A DNA stretch of 64,000 nt from Lutispora thermophila DSM 19022 (GTDB lineage Bacteria > Bacillota > Clostridia > Lutisporales > Lutisporaceae), in the NCBI RefSeq assembly GCF_900142105.1, contig NZ_FQZS01000004.1:1-64000 (forward strand). The letters run 5' to 3'. Position numbers and translations under genes: made by a program. The number at the start of each line of letters is the position of its first letter. Position 1 is the first letter of the stretch. Positions 54,114-63,832 of this stretch are shown here, piece by piece. The notes under the pieces are model-generated. The model was not told the origin of the DNA, made no database searches, and was given only the letters and a program-made list of their open reading frames with translations.

Positions 54114-56606
54114 ATGAAGAAAGGATTTGCGGCAAAACGGGTACTTAGTTTGCTTTTAGCCTTTACGCTCCTATTTTCATCCATACTTTACGCTGATATT
54201 GGAGGTGAATATAAGGAGACCGGCCAGCAGGTGGGGCCTAATACCTATTACAAAAATGCAACATTGAAAACCCAGAAGAATATATTCACCATAAACATGG
54301 TAGAAACTATATTGGGAGACGAATACATAAAAATTGAAACCTCAGATAGTGGAAAGGTTGTAGGCACTCAATCCGTATCCAAACAGGCGCAAAAAAAGTA
54401 TAGTGATAGCAGCAGGGTAATAGGCGCTATAAACGGCGACTTTTTCTATACAAATGAACTAAGAGGGCTCCCATCAGGTACCAGCATTATAGATGGGGAA
54501 GTGAGGACCGCCTTGCCTGAAAGCAAAGTTTTTGGAGTAAATGATATAGGTAGTTGTTTTATAGATATTTTGCAGATGAATGCATTTGTTTATATAAATG
54601 ATATAACTTATCCAATAGCTGGAGTAAACAGGGTTAGATGGGATAACCAGCTTATACTTTATACTCCGGCGTTTGCAGGCCTTACAAACACAAAAGGAAT
54701 CGGCACGGAAGTTATAGTCAAAGGGATTGAACTTCCCATAAAGGCTAACCAGACATATACAGGTCATGTGCATGCCATAGCCAAGGAAGTGAAAAACACG
54801 GAAATACCTGAGGATGGAGTAGTGCTGTCAGGTAGTGGAGAAGCCGCTGAACTCCTTAATGGATTGAAGGAAGGCGATGAAATTAGCTTTAATGTAAGTT
54901 TTAGCATAGAAAATTTGAAGTATGCAATATCAGGTAATACAAGGCTTATAAAGGACAAGCAGGTAGCAGCGGATGAAATAGCAAAGATTGCCGATGGGAA
55001 AAGCAGACATCCGAGGACGGCTATAGGCATTAAGGACGGTTCTGTAGTTATGGTTACCGTAGACGGAAGACAAAATGGCTATAGTGATGGCATGACTCTC
55101 AGTGAGTTTGCCAACTTCTTGCTTAATCAGGGAATAGAAAATGCCCTCAATCTTGACGGAGGGGGATCAACCTCCATGATCGTGAGGACTCAAGGAAATT
55201 ACGGCCCTATCCTTGTGAACTCACCTTCTGACGGAAGAGAAAGAAACATATCCAATTCAATACAGATTGTATCCTATGCGCCGTTGTCCGAACCGCTAGA
55301 TGTAAGATTTAACCAGAGTACACTTAATATTTATAAGAACAGCACCTATATACCATCAGCCTATGGACTGGATAAGTATTTCAACAGGGTGGATGTATCA
55401 CCAAGTGTCATTAGTTATAAATTGAGTTCCGGCATTGGCAAAATAGATAAAGAAGGAGTATTTACCGCTGCTTCTAAAGCCGGAAAGGGATATATCGAAG
55501 GGTCTTTAGGTGGTACCAAGAGCAGAATAGAAGTACAAGTGCATGATAAAGTTGCTTCACTTAAGATAACAAATAATCTTGCAAGGCTTGAACATGGCGA
55601 AAAAGTTCAGTTGCAGCTAAAAGCATATGATGAGAAGGGGCAGGAAATAGTCATAAGCCCATCTGCTGTAAGTTGGCATGTTACTGGTAATATAGGAACT
55701 ATTGATAAGAATGGAGTCTTTACCGCCGGCGAAAGTGACGCAGAAGGAAGCATTGTTGCCAAAGCTGATACCATATTGGCAAGTACTCAGGCAAGGATTG
55801 GGGATATGCCGATAGTTCTGGCTGGCTTTGAAAAAATGGATGGTATTGAAATAAGCAGCATAAGAACAGTAGCAACAGGGAGAATTTCATCCGGTGAGGA
55901 ACCTGTTAAAATAGGAAAAGGATCATTGAAATTGGAGTATGATATGGTAACAGGAGAAGAAGGAACATCGGCAGCCTATATCAACTTGAAAAAAGCCATA
56001 AAAGTTCCAGGAAAACCTTTGGAAATAGGATTATGGGCATATGGTGATGGTGGAGGACACTGGTTAAGAGGTGTTTATACAAACAGTGCAGGAGAGAAGA
56101 AAATTGTTGACTTTACAAAACAGGGAGGCTTCAATTGGAAGGGATGGAAGTATGTATATGCAGAAATTCCTAAAGATGAAAAATTCCCTATAACCTTTGA
56201 ACAGATATACATTGCAGAACCTGTAGAAGCAAATAAAGCAAAAGGTATAGTATACTTTGACAACTTGACAGCCCTATATAAAGAAGGACCGGATTACTAC
56301 AATCCTGAAGTTGTATCAGTTAAACCTTCTAGCAATGAGCAATTGACCGAGCAGCCTTCAGAGATAATCATAAAGGTTAAGGATAAGGGTACAGGCATAG
56401 ACCCGAATTCAATAAGATTCATGATGGATAATGTGCAGCTTAAAGCCGTTTACAATCCTGACACAGGAGAGATAATTCATAAGGTAGACTATAAGATGAT
56501 AAAAGGACAACATAATGTGCGCTTGTTCTTGAAAGATAAAGCAGGAAATGCTATAAACCCAGAATTTAACTTTACTTTCAGCATTAATCCGGAAGCACAA
56601 CAATAG
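54114..56606 (+). CDS. secreted phosphodiester glycosidase-domain protein with Big-like repeats
   Basis: An 830-residue exported protein. A signal peptide (KKGFAAKRVLSLLLAFTLLFSSILYA) precedes a phosphodiester glycosidase (NAGPA) domain with INGDFFYTNE, SRHPRTAIGIKDGS, TVDGR and NLDGGGSTSM. Two bacterial Ig-like (Big/BID) domains follow (...IGKIDKEGVFTAASKAGKGYIEG, ...IGTIDKNGVFTAGESDAEGSI), then a jelly-roll/CBM-like segment and a final Ig-like module (KPSSNEQLTEQPSEIIIKVKD...). NAGPA-like bacterial enzymes remove phospho-linked sugars from wall or exopolysaccharide. Monocistronic. Confidence 0.92.
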   Translation: MKKGFAAKRVLSLLLAFTLLFSSILYADIGGEYKETGQQVGPNTYYKNATLKTQKNIFTINMVETILGDEYIKIETSDSGKVVGTQSVSKQAQKKYSDSSRVIGAINGDFFYTNELRGLPSGTSIIDGEVRTALPESKVFGVNDIGSCFIDILQMNAFVYINDITYPIAGVNRVRWDNQLILYTPAFAGLTNTKGIGTEVIVKGIELPIKANQTYTGHVHAIAKEVKNTEIPEDGVVLSGSGEAAELLNGLKEGDEISFNVSFSIENLKYAISGNTRLIKDKQVAADEIAKIADGKSRHPRTAIGIKDGSVVMVTVDGRQNGYSDGMTLSEFANFLLNQGIENALNLDGGGSTSMIVRTQGNYGPILVNSPSDGRERNISNSIQIVSYAPLSEPLDVRFNQSTLNIYKNSTYIPSAYGLDKYFNRVDVSPSVISYKLSSGIGKIDKEGVFTAASKAGKGYIEGSLGGTKSRIEVQVHDKVASLKITNNLARLEHGEKVQLQLKAYDEKGQEIVISPSAVSWHVTGNIGTIDKNGVFTAGESDAEGSIVAKADTILASTQARIGDMPIVLAGFEKMDGIEISSIRTVATGRISSGEEPVKIGKGSLKLEYDMVTGEEGTSAAYINLKKAIKVPGKPLEIGLWAYGDGGGHWLRGVYTNSAGEKKIVDFTKQGGFNWKGWKYVYAEIPKDEKFPITFEQIYIAEPVEANKAKGIVYFDNLTALYKEGPDYYNPEVVSVKPSSNEQLTEQPSEIIIKVKDKGTGIDPNSIRFMMDNVQLKAVYNPDTGEIIHKVDYKMIKGQHNVRLFLKDKAGNAINPEFNFTFSINPEAQQ

Positions 56607-56634
56607 GAGAGGTTTTTCCTCTCCTATTTGTTTT
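56603..56634. terminator. terminator between convergent genes
   Basis: AATAGGAGAGG / CCTCTCCTATT with loop TTTTT, followed by TGTTTTAAT. Works for the glycosidase gene; the leftward dipeptidase gene stops at 56652. Confidence 0.85.
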
Positions 56635-56651
56635 AATAAATTTAATATGTT

Positions 56652-57629
56652 TTATTTTAGGATTCTTTTTAGCAAATTCACATAGTTTTTATAGGATATT
56701 AACTCAATTTCCTTTTTGGTATATCCCCTCTCCTTCATACGATTAATGAGATTGGGAATATCGGCTTCAGAAGATAAGCCTTTCACAGTAATTGAATTGG
56801 TCCTAGGGTCTGGTGGACCTACATATGAAACAGGGAGAAAATCACAGAAATCAAAGCCAAATCCAATATGTTCTATTCCTATTATGCTCTTCATATAATC
56901 GATTTGGTCTATAAAATCATCTATCTCCTGTTTATCCTTATCATCGTTGACAAATGAACTGCATGCATTAACTCCAACTATTCCTCCACTTTTGGCAATA
57001 GCCAATAGCTGATTATCATCAAGATTTCTTTTTACATTTGCGAGCTTTTTGGCATTTGAATGAGAAGCTATAATAGGACCTGACGCGATTTCCACTACAT
57101 CCCAAAAAGATTTTTCATTTAAATGTGAAACATCTAAGATAATTCCTAACTCTTCAATCTTCTCAATAGCTTTTTTGCCCAATTCAGTGACACCGTATAT
57201 ATCGTCATCAACCCCAGAGGCTAGCATGTTACGTTCGTTCCATGTCAGAGAAGCATGCCTCAATCCTATACTTTTGTAAAATGATTCAATTAAGTCTATG
57301 TTATCACCGATATGAGCTAATCCTTCCATTCCCACTAGAATGTTTATCTTATTATTTTTAAGACCATGTTCGAAATCTTTATACTCCCTGACTATATTAA
57401 GCAGATCCGAGGCTTCCTCAAACTCCTCAGACATGGCATTAATGATCTGTTCAGTCCTCTCTTGCCGATTGTTAAGATGTTCGGGATCGGTCCAAATCAC
57501 CCATATTTGCCCAATGATATTTGATTTTAAAAAGCTATCATAATAATATTTTCTGAAAACGTCCTTTTCACCTTCAAGTCTTCTATTGGTTATATCAGAT
57601 AATAAATCCGAATGTGCATTGAATATCAT
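56652..57629 (-). CDS. membrane dipeptidase-type peptidase, family M19
   Basis: A 325-residue TIM-barrel zinc dipeptidase. Metal and structural motifs: FNAHSDLL (HxD), GMEGLAHIGDN (bridging Glu), DVSHLNEKSFWDV, IIASHSNAKKL and HIGFGFDFCD. It has no signal peptide and should cleave dipeptides in the cytoplasm. TAGGAGGAAAA precedes the ATG. It starts 42 nt after a DUF819 membrane protein in the same direction, suggesting uptake and cleavage of a dipeptide or related amide. Confidence 0.94.
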   Translation of the reverse strand: MIFNAHSDLLSDITNRRLEGEKDVFRKYYYDSFLKSNIIGQIWVIWTDPEHLNNRQERTEQIINAMSEEFEEASDLLNIVREYKDFEHGLKNNKINILVGMEGLAHIGDNIDLIESFYKSIGLRHASLTWNERNMLASGVDDDIYGVTELGKKAIEKIEELGIILDVSHLNEKSFWDVVEIASGPIIASHSNAKKLANVKRNLDDNQLLAIAKSGGIVGVNACSSFVNDDKDKQEIDDFIDQIDYMKSIIGIEHIGFGFDFCDFLPVSYVGPPDPRTNSITVKGLSSEADIPNLINRMKERGYTKKEIELISYKNYVNLLKRILK

Positions 57630-57671
57630 TATAAGTTTTCCTCCTAAAGCTTCATTTGTAAACTCAAGGCT

Positions 57672-58880
57672 TTAAATAAGTATATTTCCCACTATAATAC
57701 CTAAATAGTTGCCTATAATATATCCGAATACTGCGACCAAAACTGATGGTCCAACCAGAGGAGTCCAGCCTTTGGCACTTGCCATTGCTGAAGCAGTGGC
57801 AGGACCGCCTATATTGGCATTGGATGCGATAATGGCTTCTTCCAAATTAAATTTAAAAATCTTGGCCCCGAGAAGTGTTATAAACATGTTTACCGCTACC
57901 ATAATACCGCAGAACACCAGAAGTAAGGGGGCATTAAATATTATTTGGGATATAGATGCAGGCACACCTATTACTGCCATAAAAATAGCCATGAAAAACA
58001 TTCCTATTTCTTGAGCACCTTTTAAAGAGGAGAAAAAATCAGATTTAAAGGTTGCCAGTAGCATCGTTAATGTAGTCAATACCAGATACATGTTCCCCAA
58101 TAGTGAGTTTAGTATTTGCAAAAATGGATTGCTTGTTGGGATAATTTTTGAAAATAGACCTGCCAGTTCTGTGGAGACGGCTACAATTATAAATGAAGTG
58201 GCCACAACGAAGGCAATATCCTTCAATGTAATACTTGCTATTTTTGATGTTTTTGAGCTTTCGGATTGGGATGTTAGAGCAACAAATCCTGAAGTTTCGA
58301 TTTCATCAACCAGGGGATGTGAAAAATGCTTTCTGAAAAATGGGATTGATGGCATAGCTAATAGTACGAAGAAGTATAATGCCATTAATAGGTTATCAGC
58401 TACTGTAGCAGATGCTACCAGTTCACTTGGCACATTGAAAGCATCTGATAATGCTACAAAATTGACTCCGCCGCCTATATAGGATCCAGTCATTATTGCT
58501 GCTACATACTTTAATCCGGGCACATATTTGTGCAAAGCAAAATAACCTATAAATGCGCCTAATACGGTGCCAATTGCTCCTATGAGGAAAATTCCCAATA
58601 ATCTTCCGCTTTCCTTCCAAATCTTTTTCATATTGCAGTTGAATAGAAGCATGGGAATGGCTAAAGGAATGATATAACTCCATACAGTATCATATACTGG
58701 AGATTCTGTAGGAATAATATGGAGGTTGGATAGAATTAATGCTCCTCCTAGAGCAATGATAGAACTTGTTACTTTTTCTGCCCATTTATACTTTCCTTCC
58801 AAATAAATACTGACAGCAGCTAATCCTGTTAAAATTGCCCATAAGACCCATGTTTGGTCCGGTTTAATAAAGCTGTTCAT
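57672..58880 (-). CDS. DUF819 family membrane protein (YjcL-like)
   Basis: A 402-residue protein with about ten to eleven membrane segments: NLHIIPTESPVYDTVWSYIIPLAIPMLLF, MTGSYIGGGVNFVALSDAF and EEAIIASNANIGGPATASAMASAKGW are typical. DUF819 proteins resemble Na+ symporters of the glutamate/citrate type; the substrate is unknown. First gene of the leftward two-gene unit with the dipeptidase. AAGGAGGTTAATT precedes ATG. Divergent from the XRE-cupin gene, with an inverted repeat between. Confidence 0.92.
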   Translation of the reverse strand: MNSFIKPDQTWVLWAILTGLAAVSIYLEGKYKWAEKVTSSIIALGGALILSNLHIIPTESPVYDTVWSYIIPLAIPMLLFNCNMKKIWKESGRLLGIFLIGAIGTVLGAFIGYFALHKYVPGLKYVAAIMTGSYIGGGVNFVALSDAFNVPSELVASATVADNLLMALYFFVLLAMPSIPFFRKHFSHPLVDEIETSGFVALTSQSESSKTSKIASITLKDIAFVVATSFIIVAVSTELAGLFSKIIPTSNPFLQILNSLLGNMYLVLTTLTMLLATFKSDFFSSLKGAQEIGMFFMAIFMAVIGVPASISQIIFNAPLLLVFCGIMVAVNMFITLLGAKIFKFNLEEAIIASNANIGGPATASAMASAKGWTPLVGPSVLVAVFGYIIGNYLGIIVGNILI

Positions 58881-58941
58881 AATTAACCTCCTTACTTGTT
58901 TTATTTATATTATCAAAATAATACAAAATTAGTGAATCGTC

Positions 58942-58969
58942 AATATATTAAAAATAAATTTAATATATT
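58942..58969. promoter_or_regulatory. candidate operator between DUF819 and XRE-cupin genes
   Basis: Inverted repeat AATATATTAAA (58942-58952) / TTTAATATATT (58959-58969) with a related half-site TTATATATTAA near 58983. It lies in the shared control region of the divergent genes; TATAAT boxes at 59008 and 59013 follow on the regulator side. As it is AT-rich, chance cannot be excluded. Confidence 0.45.
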
Positions 58970-59045
58970 AAAAATTTGGCCTTATATATTAATCAAGTTG
59001 AGAATGGTATAATATAATATCATATATTGGTCTTTGGAGGAAATT

Positions 59046-59588
59046 ATGATAGATGTAGGATCGAAAATTCGAAAACTGAGAAAGTCAAAAAACTTGAGCA
59101 TAGCTGATCTTTCTGCCATGACAGGATTGAGTACCGGTCTAATAAGTCAGATTGAAAGAAATAAAGTAGTGCCCACAATTGTTGCTATGCTGAAAATAGT
59201 CAATGCGCTTGAAGTAACTATGGGGTATTTTTTTGATGAGGAAAAAGATATGCCAACAATAATTAGGAAAGATGAAAGACGAGTTTTTGCCACTAATGAT
59301 GATTCCAGAATATACGAATTTTTAACTCCGACCCATAACAAAAAAATGGAATTCATATTGATAAGGCTGAATAACTGTACTCATAAATCTGAAGAAGCAT
59401 TTTCACACGTAGGTGAAGAATGTGGATATGTTATTAAAGGAAGCATGGCTGTAATAATTGGAGGGAAGAGATATGTGCTAAATGAAGGAGACAGTATATA
59501 TTTTGACAGCTCAATACCCCATGTCTATGAGAGCAACGATGATAACGAGTGTATTTCAATATGGGCTATGACACCGCCTAGCTGGTAA
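59046..59588 (+). CDS. XRE-family regulator with C-terminal cupin domain
   Basis: A 180-residue protein: helix-turn-helix at 4-58 (IRKLRKSKNLSIADLSAMTGLSTGLISQIERNKVVPTI) and a cupin at 100-180 (EEAFSHVGEECGYVIKGSMAVIIGG..., EGDSIYFDSSIPHVYES). The HTH-cupin type commonly controls neighbouring amino-acid or amine catabolic genes with the cupin as sensor. It is divergent from DUF819-dipeptidase and probably controls them. ATG at 59046 with GGAGG 7 nt upstream; the in-frame TTG at 59034 overlaps that site. Confidence 0.94.
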   Translation: MIDVGSKIRKLRKSKNLSIADLSAMTGLSTGLISQIERNKVVPTIVAMLKIVNALEVTMGYFFDEEKDMPTIIRKDERRVFATNDDSRIYEFLTPTHNKKMEFILIRLNNCTHKSEEAFSHVGEECGYVIKGSMAVIIGGKRYVLNEGDSIYFDSSIPHVYESNDDNECISIWAMTPPSW

Positions 59589-59600
59589 TACGATAGAAAA

Positions 59601-59621
59601 AAGAGAGGCGATGCCTCTCTT
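59601..59621. terminator. terminator after the XRE-cupin gene
   Basis: AAGAGAGGC / GCCTCTCTT with a 2-3 base loop, A tract before and TT after. The next 120 bases hold a CATAGTTCATAGCTCATC-type degenerate tract and no gene. Confidence 0.75.
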
Positions 59622-59743
59622 AATCCCCATAAGCTCTTGCAGTTCGTATCACCCGGCAAGGCGTAAAAGGAATATCATAATCCCAGGGACGATCCAAAAG
59701 AAATTCCTTAACTTATTGTTCATTATGCATAGTTCATAGCTCA

Positions 59744-60388
59744 TCACTCAACTTTATATATCGCCTTTAGTCTATTTATCTTAACCCCCTGTTCCATGAA
59801 CTTTGTTTCATATTCAGTGGGTATGTTTTCCGGATCATTTTCTGCAGCCAGATCGTAAGTAATATCAATTATATCGAAATTCGCTTCTTTAAACTCCTCT
59901 ATGCTGAAATCAAAGAGAGGTCTGTTGTCGGTTTTGAAAATTATCTGGGCTCCGTCTTTTAAAAATAGCTTATATTTTTCTAAAAATCTTCTATTGGTAA
60001 GGCGCCTTTTTGCGTGCTTAGCCTTAGGCCAAGGGTCGCAAAAATTTATAAAAAGCCGATCCACTTCATCCTTATCGAATATATCGTTGATATTTTCGAT
60101 GTTAAAAGGAAGCAATGCCAGATTTTTCACTTCTTTTTCAAGGGCCTTTTTCAAAGCCATATAAACTACCTCATACTTTGAATCAATACCGATATAGTTA
60201 ATGTCGGGATTTCTATAGGAATTTTCTACAATGAATTTACCTTTTCCTGTGCCTAGTTCTACATATAAAGGATTACCGTTATTAAAATAACTCTTCCACT
60301 TTCCTTTATTTTCTTCCGGTTTAAATATTATCAAATGCGGGTTTTCTTTTAATGTACTTAGAGCTTTAGGCTTCTTCCTTAATCGCAT
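59744..60388 (-). CDS. trmB: tRNA (guanine-N7-)-methyltransferase
   Basis: A 214-residue SAM enzyme making m7G46 in tRNA. ELGTGKGKFI is the SAM loop, FCDPWPKAKHAKRRLTNRRFL is the family signature, and the C-terminal TEYETKFMEQG motif is present. GGAGGAGATATA precedes ATG. Monocistronic, convergent with the XRE-cupin gene. Confidence 0.97.
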   Translation of the reverse strand: MRLRKKPKALSTLKENPHLIIFKPEENKGKWKSYFNNGNPLYVELGTGKGKFIVENSYRNPDINYIGIDSKYEVVYMALKKALEKEVKNLALLPFNIENINDIFDKDEVDRLFINFCDPWPKAKHAKRRLTNRRFLEKYKLFLKDGAQIIFKTDNRPLFDFSIEEFKEANFDIIDITYDLAAENDPENIPTEYETKFMEQGVKINRLKAIYKVE

Positions 60389-60654
60389 TATATCTCCTCC
60401 AATTGATTAGCAATGATTATGAATATAGTATCATTAAGTATTTTAACATAGATGAGTTCATTTTATATAGTATTACATAATACAATAATATATTTATGGA
60501 TGTTCTTAGTATGGGAGATGAGAATACAGAGTAAAGATTGTCAGAATGTTAACAATTATATAAATGATTTCATATGGACAAACCTAGTTCTGTATATCAT
60601 AATATTAACTAAAGATTTATATACTATTATAAAAATGTTAATGGAGGTGTTTTG

Positions 60655-61887
60655 ATGAAAAAGCTTAACTTATCTACAAAGATACTAATAGCATTGATTG
60701 TAGGTATTGTAGTAGGCTTACTAATGCAAGGCGCACAGGATGCCGCTAATAATTATATTAAGCCTTTCGGTACACTATTCTTGAACCTCATTAAGCTTAT
60801 TGTTGTACCATTGGTGTTTGCTTCATTGGTTGTAGGAACAACAGGTTTGGGAGATGTTAAAAAAATCGGTAAAATAGGTGGAAAAACCTTGGCTTATTAT
60901 CTTTTAACTACTGCTTTTGCAGTAATCATAGGACTTATATTAGCTAATGTATTAAATGTAGGAGCCAATTATTCCATACCTGTTGATGCAACGGCTCAAG
61001 CGCAAGAAATACCCAAATTTGTGGATACATTGTTGAATATCATACCAACGAATCCTTTTAAAGCCCTCGTAGATGGTAACATGCTTCAGATTATTGTTTT
61101 TGCAATAATGTTGGGTGCAAGCATAATGGCCATAGGTGAAAAAGGAGAACCTTTAAAGAAAGGCATTGATTCTCTAGCTGAGGCCATGTATAAGATGACA
61201 GCAGCTATAATGAATTACGCACCTTATGGTGTATTTGCTCTTATAGTTCCTGTAGTTGCGACGAATGGTCCCAGTGTCCTTTTACCTCTTCTAAAGGTTA
61301 TAGGGGTCGTATATTTAGGTTGTGTACTTCATGCTGTGTTAGTATATTCAAGCACAATAAAGGCATTTGGAAAATTCAGTCCCGTAGAATTTTTCAAGAA
61401 GGTATCTCCTGCTTCAATGTTTGCTTTTACAACAGCCAGCAGCAGTGCTACTTTACCGATAAACATGAAATGTGCAGAATCCATGGGAGTACCAAATCAT
61501 ATCAGCAGCTTTGTTCTTCCTTTGGGAGCAACTATAAACATGGACGGTACCGCATTATATCAAGGTGTTTGCGCATTCTTCATAGCACAAGTTTACGGTC
61601 TTGATTTAACAGTTTCTCAGCAGATTACAATAGTTCTTACAGCTACTTTAGCTTCCATAGGAACTGCAGGTGTTCCGGGAGCAGGATTGATAATGCTCAC
61701 AATGGTGCTTCAGGCAGTTGGATTGCCGCTTGAAGGTTTGGCACTCATAGCTGGTATAGACAGAGTTTTGGATATGGCAAGAACAGCTTTAAATGTTACA
61801 GGTGATACTGCCTGTGCAGTAGTAATAGCAGCATCGGAAAATGAACTTCAGAGAAGTACTGCATCTCAGAAAAATGCATCTATGTAA
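60655..61887 (+). CDS. dicarboxylate/amino acid:cation symporter (DAACS family)
   Basis: A 410-residue Glt-type symporter with eight membrane helices and two re-entrant loops. The serine-rich motif TTASSSATLPINM is in re-entrant loop 1, NMDGTALYQGVCAFFIAQ carries the NMDGT unwound helix, and GVPGAGLIML and ALIAGIDRVLDMARTALNVTGD form the substrate site. The Arg in DMARTALN points to an acidic substrate such as glutamate or aspartate. ATG at 60655 with GGAGGTG 5 nt upstream. A GC-stem terminator follows. Confidence 0.95.
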   Translation: MKKLNLSTKILIALIVGIVVGLLMQGAQDAANNYIKPFGTLFLNLIKLIVVPLVFASLVVGTTGLGDVKKIGKIGGKTLAYYLLTTAFAVIIGLILANVLNVGANYSIPVDATAQAQEIPKFVDTLLNIIPTNPFKALVDGNMLQIIVFAIMLGASIMAIGEKGEPLKKGIDSLAEAMYKMTAAIMNYAPYGVFALIVPVVATNGPSVLLPLLKVIGVVYLGCVLHAVLVYSSTIKAFGKFSPVEFFKKVSPASMFAFTTASSSATLPINMKCAESMGVPNHISSFVLPLGATINMDGTALYQGVCAFFIAQVYGLDLTVSQQITIVLTATLASIGTAGVPGAGLIMLTMVLQAVGLPLEGLALIAGIDRVLDMARTALNVTGDTACAVVIAASENELQRSTASQKNASM

Positions 61888-61890
61888 AGC

Positions 61891-61922
61891 TACCGCAGGT
61901 TCAATCCTGCGGTTACTTTTTT
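61891..61922. terminator. terminator between convergent genes
   Basis: TACCGCAGG, loop TTCAAT, CCTGCGGTTA then CTTTTTT. It mainly serves the symporter; the CAP-lipoprotein gene converges from the right and stops at 61927. Confidence 0.85.
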
Positions 61923-61926
61923 AAAG

Positions 61927-62976
61927 CTACTTGCCTATAAACATCTGAGTGTACATCTTGCTGCCGTCTGCGGAAGCTATACCTACACCCAATTCAGTGA
62001 AATTGGGATTCAGGATGTTTTTTCTATGACCTTCAGAATTCATCCATGCTTGAAATGCTTTTTCCGCAGTGGTGTTTTGAGCCAGATTTTCACCGGCATA
62101 CATATAAGATATTCCATAATTTTTCATCATGTCAAAGGGTGATCCGTAAGTCGGCGATTGATGAGAGAAATATCCTTTATCCACCATATCCTTTGATTTC
62201 ATACGAGCCAGTTTTGTCAAGTCGTTGTTGGCTTTAAGGGCAGGAGCTCCAACTTTTGCTCTCTCTGCATTGCACAATTCAAGTATCTTTTTCTCCTCGG
62301 CTGTCATAACGCCTGTTCCTGATGCATCCTCAGCAGTTGTGCCAGCACCGGTGTTTTTTCCACCTCCGGTTGTTGTGCCTGTGCCGGTAGTTGTACCGCC
62401 ACCAGCTTCGGTTCCAGTATTGCCGGTGTTGTTATTTACTACAGGTGGTGTTACATTTGGTATTTGCTTTTTCTCGGTTCCTGAAGGATAAGGTTCAACA
62501 TATTTGCTTTCTACACATCCTATATTCTTAGTTCCGGGAACCTGAACAATATACCAGTTGCCAGCCTTTCCATAAACATTTAGTTTCTGATTTGATGTTA
62601 CTGTACCAACTTTAGAAAAATTGCTGCCAGGACCAGATCTTATAACGATATTTGGCACCTTGACTTTTCCATAAGATACATCAGCTTTTTCTGAGCTTGC
62701 TGATATTCTGTTGTTATAATCTACATTGCCCCATATATTGCTTCTTCTGTTATTTGGTCCTGTAATATTATTTAGCCCCAACCCGTCTTCATTCAAGTTG
62801 TTGTTGGTCATATTTCTGTTGCTGTTTTGTCTATTGTTGATCAGGTTGTTATTTTCTTGATTTGGTGTCGAAATTCTCCTTGTATATTGATTATTGGCAC
62901 ATCCTAGAAGAGACAAGGAAATGACCAATATGCACAACATAAAGGCAAATAATCTTTTATATCTACTCCTACTCAT
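61927..62976 (-). CDS. CAP/SCP-domain lipoprotein with SH3-like domain
   Basis: A 349-residue lipoprotein. The signal peptide ends in the lipobox LLGC; an Asn-rich stretch follows, then an SH3_3-like domain (VPNIVIRSGPGSNFSKVGTVTSNQKLNVYG..., NWYIVQV), a Gly/Thr-rich linker and a C-terminal CAP domain (CNAERAKVGAPALKANNDLTKLARMKSKDM..., GYFSHQSP, YAGENLAQ, GHRKNILNPNFTELGVG) like YkwD. Function in the envelope is unknown; some family members appear in spores. ATG at 62976 with AAAGGAGG 6 nt upstream; an upstream ATG at 63033 lacks a site. Confidence 0.93.
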   Translation of the reverse strand: MSRSRYKRLFAFMLCILVISLSLLGCANNQYTRRISTPNQENNNLINNRQNSNRNMTNNNLNEDGLGLNNITGPNNRRSNIWGNVDYNNRISASSEKADVSYGKVKVPNIVIRSGPGSNFSKVGTVTSNQKLNVYGKAGNWYIVQVPGTKNIGCVESKYVEPYPSGTEKKQIPNVTPPVVNNNTGNTGTEAGGGTTTGTGTTTGGGKNTGAGTTAEDASGTGVMTAEEKKILELCNAERAKVGAPALKANNDLTKLARMKSKDMVDKGYFSHQSPTYGSPFDMMKNYGISYMYAGENLAQNTTAEKAFQAWMNSEGHRKNILNPNFTELGVGIASADGSKMYTQMFIGK

Positions 62977-63210
62977 AAACAACCTCCTTTGGATTTGCTG
63001 TCGAAAACATGCAGAATTAAATGCAGTTTTCATATTTATTTTGCATATATAAAAGAAAAATATAAAAAGTAAACAAGCCTCAAATTAAGGCTTGCATGGA
63101 TTAAAATTCTTGTTTCCTTTAATGAAAATTTTGTATAAAATAGAAAGGGAAAATAATATCAATGATAGAAAATTTTTATGTCAATTTTTTTGCGAAAGTG
63201 GGAGAAGTAA

Positions 63211-63732
63211 ATGCCGGTATTTGTACAAGCTCTGTTTATTTTTTTTGCCAGGATAACCGATGTGTCAATAGGTACATTGAGAACAATTTTGCTAGTAAAA
63301 GGAAACAGGAGGATAGCAGCATTTTTAGGTTTTTTTGAAGTTATGATTTATCTCATTGTTCTTGGAAATGTGGTCGGCAATCTTAACAAACCTATACTTA
63401 TAATTGCCTATTGCTTAGGTTATGCATCAGGAAACATCATCGGCGGAAAGATAGAAGAAAGGCTGTCCTTGGGAAGGGTTTCAGCGGAAATAATAGTAAA
63501 AGACAATTATCAGGATGTTGTAAAAGTTCTCAGAGATGAAGGGTTTGGTGTCACAATATTTGAAGGAATGGGTCTGGAAGGTAAAAGCTACTTATTGAAC
63601 ATAGCGTTGGAGAGAAAGCAAATAGCAAAATTAAATAAAGTGGTAAGCAAAATAAATCCCAATGCATTTATAACATTTACTGATGTTAGATCTTCAATAG
63701 GAGGACATTTTGTACCAAAGAAAAGATTTTAA
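63211..63732 (+). CDS. DUF5698/DUF2179 (UPF0316) membrane protein
   Basis: A 173-residue protein: three membrane segments (1-85; FARITDVSIGTLRTILLVKGNRRIAAFLGFFEV) then a soluble DUF2179-like domain (RVSAEIIVKDNYQDVVKVLRDEGFGVTIFEGMGLEGKSYLLNI) that in related YitT-type proteins folds like a ligand-binding alpha/beta domain. The function is unknown. GGGAGAAG lies 5 nt before ATG. Confidence 0.92.
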   Translation: MPVFVQALFIFFARITDVSIGTLRTILLVKGNRRIAAFLGFFEVMIYLIVLGNVVGNLNKPILIIAYCLGYASGNIIGGKIEERLSLGRVSAEIIVKDNYQDVVKVLRDEGFGVTIFEGMGLEGKSYLLNIALERKQIAKLNKVVSKINPNAFITFTDVRSSIGGHFVPKKRF

Positions 63733-63787
63733 TACTTAAAAAATTATGGGTTTCTCTCATAAAAATTTACGAAGCAACTTTTCCCTA

Positions 63788-63816
63788 TTGACAGGAAATT
63801 ATATCAAATATATAAT
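63788..63816 (+). promoter_or_regulatory. consensus sigma-A promoter
   Basis: TTGACA (63788-63793), exactly 17 bases, TATAAT (63811-63816). Starts the T-box transcript that runs out of the window. Confidence 0.9.
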
Positions 63817-63832
63817 AAAATTCATATAAAGG

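Noticed and set aside
60452-60655. 67-codon frame upstream of the dicarboxylate symporter
   Set aside because: AT-rich, no binding site, and overlaps the symporter's Shine-Dalgarno; likely chance.
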